Source: Salibacterium salarium (GTDB lineage Bacteria > Bacillota > Bacilli > Bacillales > Marinococcaceae). Taken from it: 64,000 nucleotides of DNA. Position numbers and translations under genes: made by a program. A model generated the notes under the pieces. The model was given only the letters and a program-made list of their open reading frames with translations, was not told the DNA's origin and did not search any database. Positions 45,790-54,920 of the stretch are shown piece by piece; position 1 is the stretch's first letter, and the number at the start of each line of letters is the position of its first letter. Where the stretch lies: assembly GCF_030813635.1 (NCBI RefSeq), contig NZ_JAUSUM010000002.1, positions 434,001 through 498,000 of the forward strand, read 5' to 3'.

Positions 45790-48132
45790 ATGTTGGACAT
45801 TTCAACACTCAAGACGGTCCAAAACAAAGTGACCGAATGGGAAAAAGATAGAGATGTTGTTCCCATTTCACAAGCTCAATCTTGGTTGGAACTCATTGAT
45901 TCAAACAAGCAGGACGAACGAACTTTAGCTGGTGCTATTTATGCTCTACTGGCAAGAGACCGTTTCAGTAAATACTATCGTTTTGACCCAATGATAAAAA
46001 ATTGGATGGCTAATAGTTTTCAAATGGATCAACATAATCCATTGATAAACAAACTTTATGCGTTGGAACAACTTGAAAAAATAAAACATTCGACTTTTTC
46101 ACTATCACTCACGTCTATTCGTGAAACCGATCAAAGTAGTGCTAGAAAAAAAGCCGCCTATCAATTGAACGATGTAGCTGAAAAAGAGCTTACTCTCTTA
46201 AACGAGGCTTATGACTTGTTATATCATCACCAAACAAACTCATTATATAATGCTGCAGCTGAACACTCCTACAATCTCGAATCCATGCTAAAAATGGTAG
46301 AACAAGGATTAGAGGAATATACTGTATTAAGAGAGGCATCAAATGAATATTTAATATCTGCTTCTGGTTCTTTTTATTCCCCTGAACAAGTGAAAAGAAT
46401 AAAACACACTATTTCGCGGATAACAGAACTAAAAGAACAATGGGAAACGCTTATGGAACAAACAACCACTTCTTCAGCATACGAAACAAATCCGCTGCAA
46501 GAGCTGGAACATATGATTGGATTAGAAAGTATCAAAAATCGAGTGCAACGTCTATATCATTATCTTCAGTATCAAAAATCACGCAAAGAAAAAGGATACT
46601 ATTTAAATGATGAACGAAGTCTTCATATTATTCTAACGGGGAATCCAGGAACCGGGAAAACGATGCTTGCCCGATTATTAGCGCAAATTTATAATCAACT
46701 GGGACTTTTACAAAGAGATGAAGTACTCGAAGCTGACCGTTCGCACCTTGTAGGTGGTTATGTTGGACAAACAGAAGAGAAAACGATGAATTTGGTGAAA
46801 GAAGCTGTAGGCGGTGTGTTATTTATAGATGAAGCTTACAGTCTAAAAAGAGAAGGAATGTCAGGCAATGATTTTGGTCAAACCGCCGTGGACACTCTGG
46901 TTTCCGCTATGACAAGCGGTGAATACGCCGGGACATTTGCGGTTATTCTAGCTGGATATCCGGAAGAAATGAGACACTTTTTAAATACAAATCCAGGATT
47001 GCGAAGCAGATTTCCGGAAAGTAATCACATTCATCTCCCTGATTATTCCTTGGACGAACTTAAACAAATAGCAGAGAAAGTAGCTTTAGACAATGATTTC
47101 ATTCTAAGCAATGAAGCTAATAAAGAACTAGAAAAACGAATTGAAAAAGAACAAGTAGACGAGAGTTTCGGAAACGCCAGAACAGTAAAAAATATTATTA
47201 TGGATGCAATATTCCAAAAAGGGGCTGAAGTTGGAGGTCAACGTTCCTCTAATATGGATGATTTTGCTTTATTAACGGCTGAAGATATGAAAAACCCTTC
47301 TATGAAAGAAGAAATGAATAATGAAGTATCAGCGCTTCATCAGTTAGATACATTAATAGGCTTAGATGAAGTCAAGCAGGAAATGAAGAAACTGGCATCG
47401 TTTATTGACATTCAAAATAGAAGAAAAAAAGAAGGATATCAAGCCGTTCCCATTCAACTACATACCGTTTTTTCGGGACCGCCTGGGACTGGTAAAACCA
47501 CAGTTGCCAGTTTATATGCAGAGATATTAAAAGAAATGGGATTTTTAAAACGAGGACATCTTATTGTGAGTGGCAGAAGTGATCTCGTCGCTGAATACAC
47601 TGGACAAACGGCGATAAAAACTAGGCGAAAAATACGAGAAGCTCTCGGAGGTGTGCTTTTCATTGACGAAGCATACGCTTTGGCATCACCTGCTCAAGCG
47701 GATTTTGGCAGAGAAGCATTAGACACATTGGTAGAAGAGATGACAAAACAAGATGAGAATCTAGTTGTTATTCTCTCGGGTTATCCTGGTCCGATGAATC
47801 AGTTATTTAAAGCAAATCCAGGCCTTCAATCTCGTTTTAAAAAATCGTTTTATTTTCCTTCATTTGAAGCAAATGATTTAGTGAGGATTACAGTACAATA
47901 TAGTAATAATTACGGTTATTATTTTGAAAATGAGGCAGAAAAATATTTAAAAGAAACGTATGAATATATGGATACTTCCGGGAACGCTCGTTTTGCTGAA
48001 GATATGGCAGAAGAAATATTCCAACAACAAGCATTTCGACTTTCAAATTCTTCCGAACTAACGAATGAACAACTACAACTACTCACAAAAGAAGATATTC
48101 AGGCTGCCCGGGATTATAAACAATCAGAATAA
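45790..48132 (+). CDS. Tandem CbbX/SpoVK-type AAA+ ATPase (780 aa)
   Basis: An N-terminal helical region of about 230 residues is followed by two CbbX-class AAA+ modules. The first has Walker A TGNPGTGKTM and Walker B VLFIDEAYSLKRE (about residues 285-355). The second has SGPPGTGKTT and VLFIDEAYALASP (about 560-630). Both have the NPGLxSRF arginine-finger region. The modules resemble SpoVK at 19.3 kb, so this is a related but doubled machine; CbbX relatives remodel enzyme complexes and EccA relatives act in type VII secretion. No such substrates are seen here. AAGGAGAG precedes ATG 45790; yneP follows after 16 bases. Confidence 0.85.
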   Translation: MLDISTLKTVQNKVTEWEKDRDVVPISQAQSWLELIDSNKQDERTLAGAIYALLARDRFSKYYRFDPMIKNWMANSFQMDQHNPLINKLYALEQLEKIKHSTFSLSLTSIRETDQSSARKKAAYQLNDVAEKELTLLNEAYDLLYHHQTNSLYNAAAEHSYNLESMLKMVEQGLEEYTVLREASNEYLISASGSFYSPEQVKRIKHTISRITELKEQWETLMEQTTTSSAYETNPLQELEHMIGLESIKNRVQRLYHYLQYQKSRKEKGYYLNDERSLHIILTGNPGTGKTMLARLLAQIYNQLGLLQRDEVLEADRSHLVGGYVGQTEEKTMNLVKEAVGGVLFIDEAYSLKREGMSGNDFGQTAVDTLVSAMTSGEYAGTFAVILAGYPEEMRHFLNTNPGLRSRFPESNHIHLPDYSLDELKQIAEKVALDNDFILSNEANKELEKRIEKEQVDESFGNARTVKNIIMDAIFQKGAEVGGQRSSNMDDFALLTAEDMKNPSMKEEMNNEVSALHQLDTLIGLDEVKQEMKKLASFIDIQNRRKKEGYQAVPIQLHTVFSGPPGTGKTTVASLYAEILKEMGFLKRGHLIVSGRSDLVAEYTGQTAIKTRRKIREALGGVLFIDEAYALASPAQADFGREALDTLVEEMTKQDENLVVILSGYPGPMNQLFKANPGLQSRFKKSFYFPSFEANDLVRITVQYSNNYGYYFENEAEKYLKETYEYMDTSGNARFAEDMAEEIFQQQAFRLSNSSELTNEQLQLLTKEDIQAARDYKQSE

Positions 48133-48148
48133 AGAAAAGAGGATCACA

Positions 48149-48571
48149 ATGTTACAGTCAAAAACAGAAATTGAAGTGAGATACGCAGAAACAGATCAAA
48201 TGGGAATCGTTCATCATTCTAATTATGTAGTTTGGTGCGAACTTGGACGCACGCATCTTATCCAAAAATTAGGGTTTACGTATACAGAACTAGAAGAAAC
48301 AGGTATTGTTTCTCCAGTAATAAATATTGATCTCCGTTATCGCTTCCCTGTTCATTATGGGGAGGCTCCGACTTTATATACGTGGATTGAATCATATGAC
48401 GGAGTAAGAGTAGTTTATGGTTATTCTATTGTGAATGCCAATGGTGAACAGTGTGCCGATGGAACTAGCAGTCACGTGTGTGTAAAAAAAGATACTTTTC
48501 GGCCAATATCTATAAAAAAGCACCTGCCCGAATGGCATCAAGTTTATGAGAAGAATAAAAAGAAAACATAA
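48149..48571 (+). CDS. yneP: Acyl-CoA thioesterase (4HBT hot-dog family) YneP
   Basis: A 140-residue hot-dog thioesterase of the YbgC/FadM group. The active-site block is YAETDQMGIVHHSNYVVWCE with the catalytic Asp, and RYRFPVHYGE follows. AAAGAGG precedes ATG 48149. Position downstream of aconitase and before yneQ agrees with the B. subtilis order citB-yneN-tlp-yneP-yneQ, except that yneN and tlp are replaced by other genes. Confidence 0.9.
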   Translation: MLQSKTEIEVRYAETDQMGIVHHSNYVVWCELGRTHLIQKLGFTYTELEETGIVSPVINIDLRYRFPVHYGEAPTLYTWIESYDGVRVVYGYSIVNANGEQCADGTSSHVCVKKDTFRPISIKKHLPEWHQVYEKNKKKT

Positions 48572-48648
48572 AAGAATGTCAATTTTCCTGTCACATTTTC
48601 CTCCTAAAAAGTATTTTGTGGTATAAAAAGCAGGAGAGGGGAATAAGT

Positions 48649-48957
48649 ATGGCTTTTGGGATTAACAAACGCGAATTAGAAAATTGGAAACAACAAGCAC
48701 AAAAAGAAGAAATAGCATTGATTACTCATTTCTGGTATGATCCAAAGTTCCCTCACTACCATTCCGTTACAAAAGCAGCGAATTCCAATGTAAATAAACT
48801 AGCCGAGTGGGGACTTCAATATGGATTAAAACCAGAATGGATTCATCATAGAGATCCATTCCCACACTTTGATTTGCTAGGAGAAAAACAAGTTCAAGTA
48901 CTAAAGGAAGAAGGAAAATATTCTCAAATTGAGCGATTTTGTTTAAATCTTAAATGA
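48649..48957 (+). CDS. yneQ: Conserved hypothetical protein YneQ-like (102 aa)
   Basis: A small soluble protein with conserved aromatic and histidine blocks: [64 protein letters not shown] lies about 7 bases before ATG 48649. Assignment to YneQ rests on size, position after yneP and remembered similarity. Function unknown. Its stop overlaps a longer reading frame that runs into nadE, but nadE has its own start. Confidence 0.65.
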   Translation: MAFGINKRELENWKQQAQKEEIALITHFWYDPKFPHYHSVTKAANSNVNKLAEWGLQYGLKPEWIHHRDPFPHFDLLGEKQVQVLKEEGKYSQIERFCLNLK

Positions 48958-49019
48958 AAACAGTGTTTAAGAAAAAGGAAGAACAGGAATATGTAAAACA
49001 AAACCCACGGAGGGAACAA

Positions 49020-49847
49020 ATGATGCCAATAACACAAAATGAAATTATTAATGCACTAGAAGTACATCCTTCTATAGACGCAAAACAAGAAATAGAAACT
49101 AGAAAAACGTTCTTAAAAAACTATTTAAAAAAAACCGGCGCTAAAGGATATGTTCTTGGTATCTCTGGAGGGCAAGATTCGACCTTAGCTGGAAAATTGG
49201 CTCAACAATCCATAGAGGAATTGAATAAAGAAACGTCAGAAACGTATGTATTTATAGCCCTGCGATTACCGTATGGCAAACAATTTGATGAAGAAGATGC
49301 GATGGCAGCGATGGACTATATTTCTCCAGATAAGTCTATTACCGTTAATATTAAAGAAGCTGCAGATGCATCGGAGAGAGCTTTTGAAGAGGCCACCGGT
49401 CAAAAGATGAGTGATTTTAATAAAGGAAACACAAAAGCGAGAGAGCGCATGAAAGTTCAATATGATATTGCAGCTGCATATCATTGTCTCGTTATCGGGA
49501 CAGATCATGCTGCTGAAGCGTTAACTGGATTCTTCACAAAATATGGAGACGGCGCTTGTGATATTGCTCCACTTTTTGGTCTTGATAAGCGCCAAGGCAA
49601 ACAATTACTTCGTGAATTAGAAGCTCCATCTATTACATTTGAAAAAGCACCTACAGCTGACCTTGAAAGTGATCAGCCAGGCTTACCCGATGAAGAGGCA
49701 CTTGGATTCACCTATCATCAAATTGATGACTTTTTAGAAGGAAACGAAATTGATGCACAAACAAAAGAAAAAATCATAAAAAGATATGAGCAAACAGAAC
49801 ACAAGCGTCACTTACCCGTCACGATTCACGACAGTTGGTGGAAATAA
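49020..49847 (+). CDS. nadE: Ammonia-dependent NAD+ synthetase NadE
   Basis: Last step of NAD biosynthesis: amidates deamido-NAD using ammonia and ATP. From ATG 49020 it has 275 residues, matching B. subtilis NadE. The PP-loop motif is [35 protein letters not shown] and [18 protein letters not shown] follow. CGGAGGG is 6 bases upstream. The frame is open back to 48954, but that extension has no RBS and overlaps the preceding gene. Confidence 0.97.
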   Translation: MMPITQNEIINALEVHPSIDAKQEIETRKTFLKNYLKKTGAKGYVLGISGGQDSTLAGKLAQQSIEELNKETSETYVFIALRLPYGKQFDEEDAMAAMDYISPDKSITVNIKEAADASERAFEEATGQKMSDFNKGNTKARERMKVQYDIAAAYHCLVIGTDHAAEALTGFFTKYGDGACDIAPLFGLDKRQGKQLLRELEAPSITFEKAPTADLESDQPGLPDEEALGFTYHQIDDFLEGNEIDAQTKEKIIKRYEQTEHKRHLPVTIHDSWWK

Positions 49848-49912
49848 CGAAACGCTTCTTTCTCTTTTCGTAAATGTTTTTAATAAATATTAATGTAAAG
49901 GAGAAAGAAGAA

Positions 49913-50461
49913 ATGGAGAGAGCAAGGAAAATGGATAAAAAATACTACCTATTACTTGGACTTACGCTGATATTAGGTGTGTTCAGCGGTATGTTTTTAC
50001 AATCACAACGTACCAGTGTAGAAAGTGAAACAGAGCAGTTTTATCAGACAGTAGCAGCCAATTCAAATCAGTTAATGGAAATGGGAGAAACAGCTAGGAT
50101 AAACAAGTTTGATATTACGGTACATGATGCATATAAGACCCAAGCAGAAGACTCGCAATACGTGGTAGTTGATTTATCTTTTTTCAACGCTTCAGATGAA
50201 GCGAGGGAAATCCCATTATTTAATTTACTAGTAACAGATGAAGAAGGATATACCTCAGAAAATGATTCCAGCCATGAAGATCAACGCCTTGTTGGCGGTC
50301 AAGTACGTCCAGAGGGGCTTCGCAGGGGAACTCTTGCTTTTGAAGTAAATCCTTCAGAGCACTATGAACTCTCTTACACAGATCACTCCGGCCGAGGACT
50401 TGGCAGTTGGAAACTCGATCTAGATGAGACAAAAAACAAAACAAACAGAGATAAATCATAA
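49913..50461 (+). CDS. Membrane-anchored DUF4352-type protein
   Basis: A 182-residue protein with an N-terminal membrane anchor (YYLLLGLTLILGVFSGMFL) and an extracytoplasmic immunoglobulin-like domain of the DUF4352/telomeric repeat-like sort (DSQYVVVDLSFFNASDEARE, GGQVRPEGLRRGTLAFEV). Such domains often bind partners at the cell surface; no function is known here. AAAGGAG lies 9 bases before ATG 49913. Not obviously in an operon with nadE or metA. Confidence 0.7.
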   Translation: MERARKMDKKYYLLLGLTLILGVFSGMFLQSQRTSVESETEQFYQTVAANSNQLMEMGETARINKFDITVHDAYKTQAEDSQYVVVDLSFFNASDEAREIPLFNLLVTDEEGYTSENDSSHEDQRLVGGQVRPEGLRRGTLAFEVNPSEHYELSYTDHSGRGLGSWKLDLDETKNKTNRDKS

Positions 50462-50643
50462 CAAATGAAGGCAATTTATAACGCACGTAACTACTTCATG
50501 ATTCATTTTTTTAAGTAAACAAAGATAGAAGGTACGGCGTCTCTTAAGAATTGATTCTTTTCCTATTTCATGATATTTTGTAGAATTAAGATACCTACAA
50601 TAAAATCATATAGAGAAAAAGAATGAAGGAGTAAGAGAGACGT

Positions 50644-51552
50644 ATGCCAATAAAAGTACCTGATCACCTACCTGCTAAAGATATATTATCAAAAGAAAAT
50701 ATATTTGTTATGAATGAAAGTCGTGCTTATACCCAGGACATTCGTCCACTTAAAATTCTCATTTTAAATTTAATGCCATTAAAGGAAACGACAGAAACAC
50801 AAATATTAAGAATGCTTGGTAATACTCCATTGCAGTTAGATGTATCATTTCTACATCCAGATACACATCGTTCCAAAAACACACCTCATGAACATCTTTC
50901 AGCATTCTATAAAACGATTGATGAAGTAAGCAATCGGACGTTTGACGGAATGATTATAACTGGTGCTCCTGTAGAGAAACTTCCGTTTGAAGAAGTCGAT
51001 TATTGGGAAGAAATGAAGGAAATTTTAGAATGGAGCAAAACAAATGTAACATCTACATTACACATTTGTTGGGGTGCTCAAGCTGCTCTGTATTATCACT
51101 ACGGTGTACCTAAACATCCATTAGAGAAGAAAATATTTGGTGTATTTGAACACAAAGTCAACCACGTAAATCATAATCTCTTGAGAGGATTTGATGACGT
51201 ATTCCATGCACCTCACTCAAGATATACAGAGACAAGAAAAGAAGACGTTGAGCAAGTTCCTGAGCTAAATATATTATCAGAATCCGAAGAAGCAGGTCTA
51301 TATCTGCTCTCTTCAAACAATGGGAAGCAGATTTATATTACAGGACATAGTGAGTATGACGCAGAAACATTACGAGAAGAATTCAAAAGAGATGCAAGAC
51401 GAGGAATTTCAACAGAGTTGCCAAAAAACTATTTCCCTGAAGACAATCACTTGCGTAATCCTGCTTTACGTTGGAGGGCACATTCTAATTTGTTATTTCT
51501 TAATTGGTTGAACTACTATGTATATCAACAAACACCTTATGATTTTGCGTAA
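50644..51552 (+). CDS. metA: Homoserine O-acyltransferase MetA
   Basis: Acylates homoserine, the first committed step of methionine synthesis; in Bacillus the donor is usually acetyl-CoA despite similarity to succinyltransferases. The 302-residue protein has the catalytic Cys in [16 protein letters not shown], the His in GHSEYD, and [18 protein letters not shown] precedes ATG 50644. No S-box riboswitch could be found in the 180 bases upstream, which is unusual for methionine genes in this group. Confidence 0.95.
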   Translation: MPIKVPDHLPAKDILSKENIFVMNESRAYTQDIRPLKILILNLMPLKETTETQILRMLGNTPLQLDVSFLHPDTHRSKNTPHEHLSAFYKTIDEVSNRTFDGMIITGAPVEKLPFEEVDYWEEMKEILEWSKTNVTSTLHICWGAQAALYYHYGVPKHPLEKKIFGVFEHKVNHVNHNLLRGFDDVFHAPHSRYTETRKEDVEQVPELNILSESEEAGLYLLSSNNGKQIYITGHSEYDAETLREEFKRDARRGISTELPKNYFPEDNHLRNPALRWRAHSNLLFLNWLNYYVYQQTPYDFA

Positions 51553-51564
51553 TTTTTACTAGTG

Positions 51565-51601
51565 AAGGTCTGTATAACAGATAGTTTATACAGACTTTTC
51601 T
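51565..51601 (+). terminator. Terminator of metA
   Basis: GTCTGTATAacagatagtTTATACAGAC followed by TTTTC. A second hairpin with arms AGCGCAAG/CTTGCGCT follows at 51641-51690. Confidence 0.88.
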
Positions 51602-51760
51602 AATGAGATAGGGAAATATAAAATTTTGCTGTTTTCTAAGTTTAGCGCAAGATGATCATACGCTCGGACTTTTAGGACACCTTGCGCTTTTCTTGTTGCA
51701 AACATTAATACGTTATAATAACGAGGTCGTTTACAAGAAAGAAGAAAAGGTGATAGAGAT

Positions 51761-52978
51761 ATGGATGCTCTTGAAATTGTCATGAATAAACAAAATGTCT
51801 TTCCTTACTATCAACCTGTCATAAGTGCAGATAGACAAGAAATTACAGGATATGAAGTCATAGGCTGTTACAAGCAAGAAGACGAAACTGTAAGTTTAAG
51901 CGCTTTTTTTCGCGATCGGTCTATCCCTGAAGAATACCGCCTCGAAATAGAAGAGCACATCCATCACCAAGCCTTGTCTATTTTTCTTCAAGAAAAACAA
52001 AATGATTATATATTTTTAAATATTGATGCTAATTTAATCATTTCGGATGGTGGAGAACACTTTTTTGAAAGGTTATATTCATATAAAGAACAGGGTATTC
52101 TATTTGAAAATATTGTTTTAGAAATAAAAGAACACGAGTTTGACGGTGAATTATCACAATTGAAACATTTTATCCAATATGTACAAAGTATGGGAATCAA
52201 CATTGCTATGGATGATGTCGGGAAAAGCACGATTCATTTAGATGAAATTGCTTTTTTGAAACCAAATATTATTAAAGTTGACTTAGCGTTTATGGAGGAT
52301 CAATCGTTCCCTGACATATACAGAGACGTATTACAATCACTGTCTGCTTTATCTAGAAAGCTTGGTGCTTCCCTTTTATTTGAAAATATCAGTCAATTTA
52401 ACCAATTAAATTTTGCTTGGAAACATGGAGCCCGCTACTACCAAGGATCTTATTTAGGACAGCCAAGGTCATATTTTTTAGACAAATGCACGTTTGTTGA
52501 AACATTACGCAAAAATTTTAATCACTTTCTTCATTTTGAGAAAAAGAAGATTGAAGCTCAAATTGAATTAACCGCTACTTTAAATAAACGGTTGCGTCAT
52601 GTAATTAAAGACAATGATGCACCAATTGATATAGATAATCTAACAAAAAATATTGCCGTCAACTTAGAAGATATGACATTTCGAGTATATATTTGTAATT
52701 ATGAAGGATTTCAACAATCGGGAAATGCAGTTATTGATGATGAAGGAAATTGGCAGTACCATTTTGAAGAACGTAATCGTAACTGGAGCTGGCGTCCTTA
52801 TTTTCTCGAAAACATTGTGCGAATGCATTTTGAACAAAAAGGGATTCTATCTGACCTATACACTGATATTCATAAAGAAGAACGTATTCGCACGTATTCT
52901 TATCCTATCAATGAAGATTTATATGTATTCATTGATATTCCATATTCTTATTTATTTGAAAAAGATTTTCTCTTATAA
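51761..52978 (+). CDS. EAL-domain protein, YkuI-like
   Basis: A 405-residue protein with an N-terminal EAL domain and a C-terminal PAS-like YkuI_C domain. The EAL signature is replaced by EVI in ITGYEVIGCY. Downstream EAL-fold blocks are FLNIDANLII, VLEIKEHEFDG, IAMDDVGKST and IIKVDLAFM. In B. subtilis YkuI binds c-di-GMP but shows no hydrolysis, so a receptor role is likely here too. The C-terminal block is NWSWRPYFLENIVRMHFEQK. AAAAGGTG precedes ATG 51761. No membrane segment seen. Confidence 0.88.
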   Translation: MDALEIVMNKQNVFPYYQPVISADRQEITGYEVIGCYKQEDETVSLSAFFRDRSIPEEYRLEIEEHIHHQALSIFLQEKQNDYIFLNIDANLIISDGGEHFFERLYSYKEQGILFENIVLEIKEHEFDGELSQLKHFIQYVQSMGINIAMDDVGKSTIHLDEIAFLKPNIIKVDLAFMEDQSFPDIYRDVLQSLSALSRKLGASLLFENISQFNQLNFAWKHGARYYQGSYLGQPRSYFLDKCTFVETLRKNFNHFLHFEKKKIEAQIELTATLNKRLRHVIKDNDAPIDIDNLTKNIAVNLEDMTFRVYICNYEGFQQSGNAVIDDEGNWQYHFEERNRNWSWRPYFLENIVRMHFEQKGILSDLYTDIHKEERIRTYSYPINEDLYVFIDIPYSYLFEKDFLL

Positions 52979-53128
52979 AATAAGTATATAAACATAGAGC
53001 TTGATTGGCTGTTTGTTAAGCAAAATTTGGATATAATAGGATCTATATGATAGAATATAAATGCATAGGCATAGCATCAACTTGTTTTTCCGACGTTCAA
53101 ACGGAAACTAAAAGGATGATGATGATAA

Positions 53129-53467
53129 ATGGAACGACGCAATATTTTTTTAGACGATGTGAGGCCTGGACCAGATGATCACATTTTAGTGAAAACAGCA
53201 GAAGAATGTATTTTGTTACTGAAAGATGAAGAACCTGTTTCTCATCTATCGCTTGATCATGATCTTGGTAGTAAAAGAAAAAATGGTTTTGAAGTGGTCT
53301 TATATTTACTCGAAACTCAACAGTTTCCAGACCGTATTACTATACACTCTGCCAATGCTTCAGCTGGTAAAAAGATGTATAATCATCTTGTAGAGGGGAA
53401 AAGGTCAGGCTTTATCCCTGAACGAGTGAAAGTAACACATAGACCGCTTCCGTTAACTTTTTCATAA
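53129..53467 (+). CDS. Cyclic-phosphate processing receiver-domain protein
   Basis: A 112-residue stand-alone receiver-like domain (cREC/cPPRR family). The conserved blocks are NIFLDDVRPGPDD, SLDHDLGSKRKNGFEV and ITIHSANASAGKKM, with Asp-Asp, Asp-His-Asp and His-Ser positions replacing those of a classical response regulator. Related domains are predicted to act on cyclic nucleotide phosphates. AAAAGGATG precedes ATG 53129. A terminator follows, separating it from the selenoprotein gene. Confidence 0.85.
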   Translation: MERRNIFLDDVRPGPDDHILVKTAEECILLLKDEEPVSHLSLDHDLGSKRKNGFEVVLYLLETQQFPDRITIHSANASAGKKMYNHLVEGKRSGFIPERVKVTHRPLPLTFS

Positions 53468-53479
53468 TGTAATCATACC

Positions 53480-53512
53480 GATTGTCTCTTAGTAAGAGAG
53501 ACAATCTTTTTT
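53480..53512 (+). terminator. Terminator after the receiver-domain gene
   Basis: GATTGTCTCTT-agta-AGAGAGACAATC followed by TTTTTTC. Confidence 0.92.
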
Positions 53513-53571
53513 CATCTTAAAACATTATAATTTCAATCTTTTCGAGAAGTTTGAAAGGGGAAAAGATAAAA

Positions 53572-53895
53572 ATGAACAAAACGTTAACAATAACAGACAG
53601 AGCCACTCAAAAAATACAACGATTTCACAAAAAAAATTCATGTATCACCGTACAAGCTTCTTATTCTGGAGGATGAGCTGGAAATATAAATTACTCCCTG
53701 ATTCTGGATGAATCGGTTGACCTTGATAAAATGATAGTTAAAACAAGTGATGAAATATATTCGCTCTTAAAACCAGATCCAATGCTCGACCACCACCCAA
53801 CGTTAGGATGGACTCTTAAAAATAAAAATGAAACGGTAGCAATTGGAGTGAAAATGGCAAGATACGGGAAAAACGAGGAAGAAACGTCTGTGTAA
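53572..53895 (+). CDS. HesB-like selenoprotein 1
   Basis: Reading TGA 53674-53676 as Sec gives 107 residues beginning MNKTLTITDRATQKIQRFH. Sec35 sits in SYSGGUAGN, where A-type Fe-S carrier (IscA/HesB) proteins have the first cluster Cys. The downstream LILDES aligns with LALDEP of the second protein at 54921. The usual C-terminal CxC is absent; only Cys24 and Sec35 remain, so it may not carry a cluster. GAAAGGGG lies 11 bases before ATG 53572. HesB-like selenoproteins are an established prokaryotic family, mostly in anaerobes. The dipeptidase gene follows after 48 bases. The coding sequence continues smoothly beyond the TGA to TAA 53893-53895. Confidence 0.85.
53698..53716 (+). promoter_or_regulatory. 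Candidate SECIS hairpin in hesB-like gene 1
   Basis: CTGATTC-TGGAT-GAATCGG, a 7-bp stem (one T-G pair) with loop UGGAU starting 28 bases after the TGA. It shares loop and architecture with the hairpin at 55035. Confidence 0.7.
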
Positions 53896-53943
53896 TAAAG
53901 CGCATAAGATGAGATAAACAATAGTAGGAAGAAGGAATTACTT

Positions 53944-54849
53944 ATGTATACCGCAGATGCTCATTGCGACGCTTTATTAAAAATTGCACAATCCGACTCC
54001 CCCTTAGTCAATGTGGACACATTGACTAAGGGAGGAGTTGGGCTTCAAAATTTTGCCCTGTTTGCGCCTGTGGAATCCTCTATTAACGAACAGCAGGAAA
54101 TGATAAAAAAGGAAATCACTTTATTTCATATGTGTGTAAAACAATCTGACAACCTGCATTCGAATCCTTTCACCTTCATTAAAAATGATAATACTTATAC
54201 GGACGCCATTTTATCTTTAGAAGGAGCAGGAATGATCGGAGATAATTTAGACATGTGGAATGATTTAAAAAACAAAGGTGTAGAAATGGCTAGTTTAACG
54301 TGGAATGAAAAAAATACTTTAGCAGCCGGGAGTTCTCAATCTAATCGACATGGATTAACAAAAGCGGGAAAAAAGGTGATACAGTGGCAAAATAGTAATA
54401 ATATTGTTACAGACACAGCGCACCTAAATGAACAAAGCTTTTGGCAAGTTATAGAACGAGCTGACACCGTTGTCATAAGCCATACAAATACCCGAGCATT
54501 ACATGACCACCCCAGAAATGTAACAGATAAACAAGTAGCTGCATTAGTAAATAAAAATGGGTTTATAGGACTCACATTTTACCCGTTGTTTATAAACGGT
54601 ACAAATAGGGCAGATTTTTCTGATTTTGGCCGTCAAGTGGAACATTTATGTTCTATTGGTGCCTCTGATATTATTGGTCTTGGTTCTGATTTTGATGGAA
54701 TACCGTCCACCATCAATGGGCTATCCACCCCTTCAGATTATCCTGCTTTAATTGATTGGTTGTTGGCCCGTTTTGATGAAAATATTGTAGAAGGGCTTGT
54801 TGGAGAAAATTTTCGTCAATTTTGGAATCGCAGACGAATAAAACGATAA
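53944..54849 (+). CDS. Membrane-dipeptidase family (renal dipeptidase-like) peptidase
   Basis: Zinc dipeptidase of 301 residues (peptidase family M19). Metal-site blocks are TADAHCDALLKIA, ILSLEGAGMIGD, VVISHTNTRALHDHPRNVTD and IGLGSDFDGIPS. There is no signal peptide, so it is cytoplasmic. Family members cleave dipeptides including Cys-Gly-type substrates and beta-lactams. It lies between two HesB-like selenoprotein genes (gaps of 48 and 71 bases, no terminators), so the three are probably cotranscribed. AGAAGGAA precedes ATG 53944. Confidence 0.9.
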   Translation: MYTADAHCDALLKIAQSDSPLVNVDTLTKGGVGLQNFALFAPVESSINEQQEMIKKEITLFHMCVKQSDNLHSNPFTFIKNDNTYTDAILSLEGAGMIGDNLDMWNDLKNKGVEMASLTWNEKNTLAAGSSQSNRHGLTKAGKKVIQWQNSNNIVTDTAHLNEQSFWQVIERADTVVISHTNTRALHDHPRNVTDKQVAALVNKNGFIGLTFYPLFINGTNRADFSDFGRQVEHLCSIGASDIIGLGSDFDGIPSTINGLSTPSDYPALIDWLLARFDENIVEGLVGENFRQFWNRRRIKR

Positions 54850-54920
54850 AGAGTTCGTTTTTATTTCTTTGAAAATCAGTTAAATTGTTCTAAAATAGTA
54901 GAAGAAAGAGGTGAAAACTT

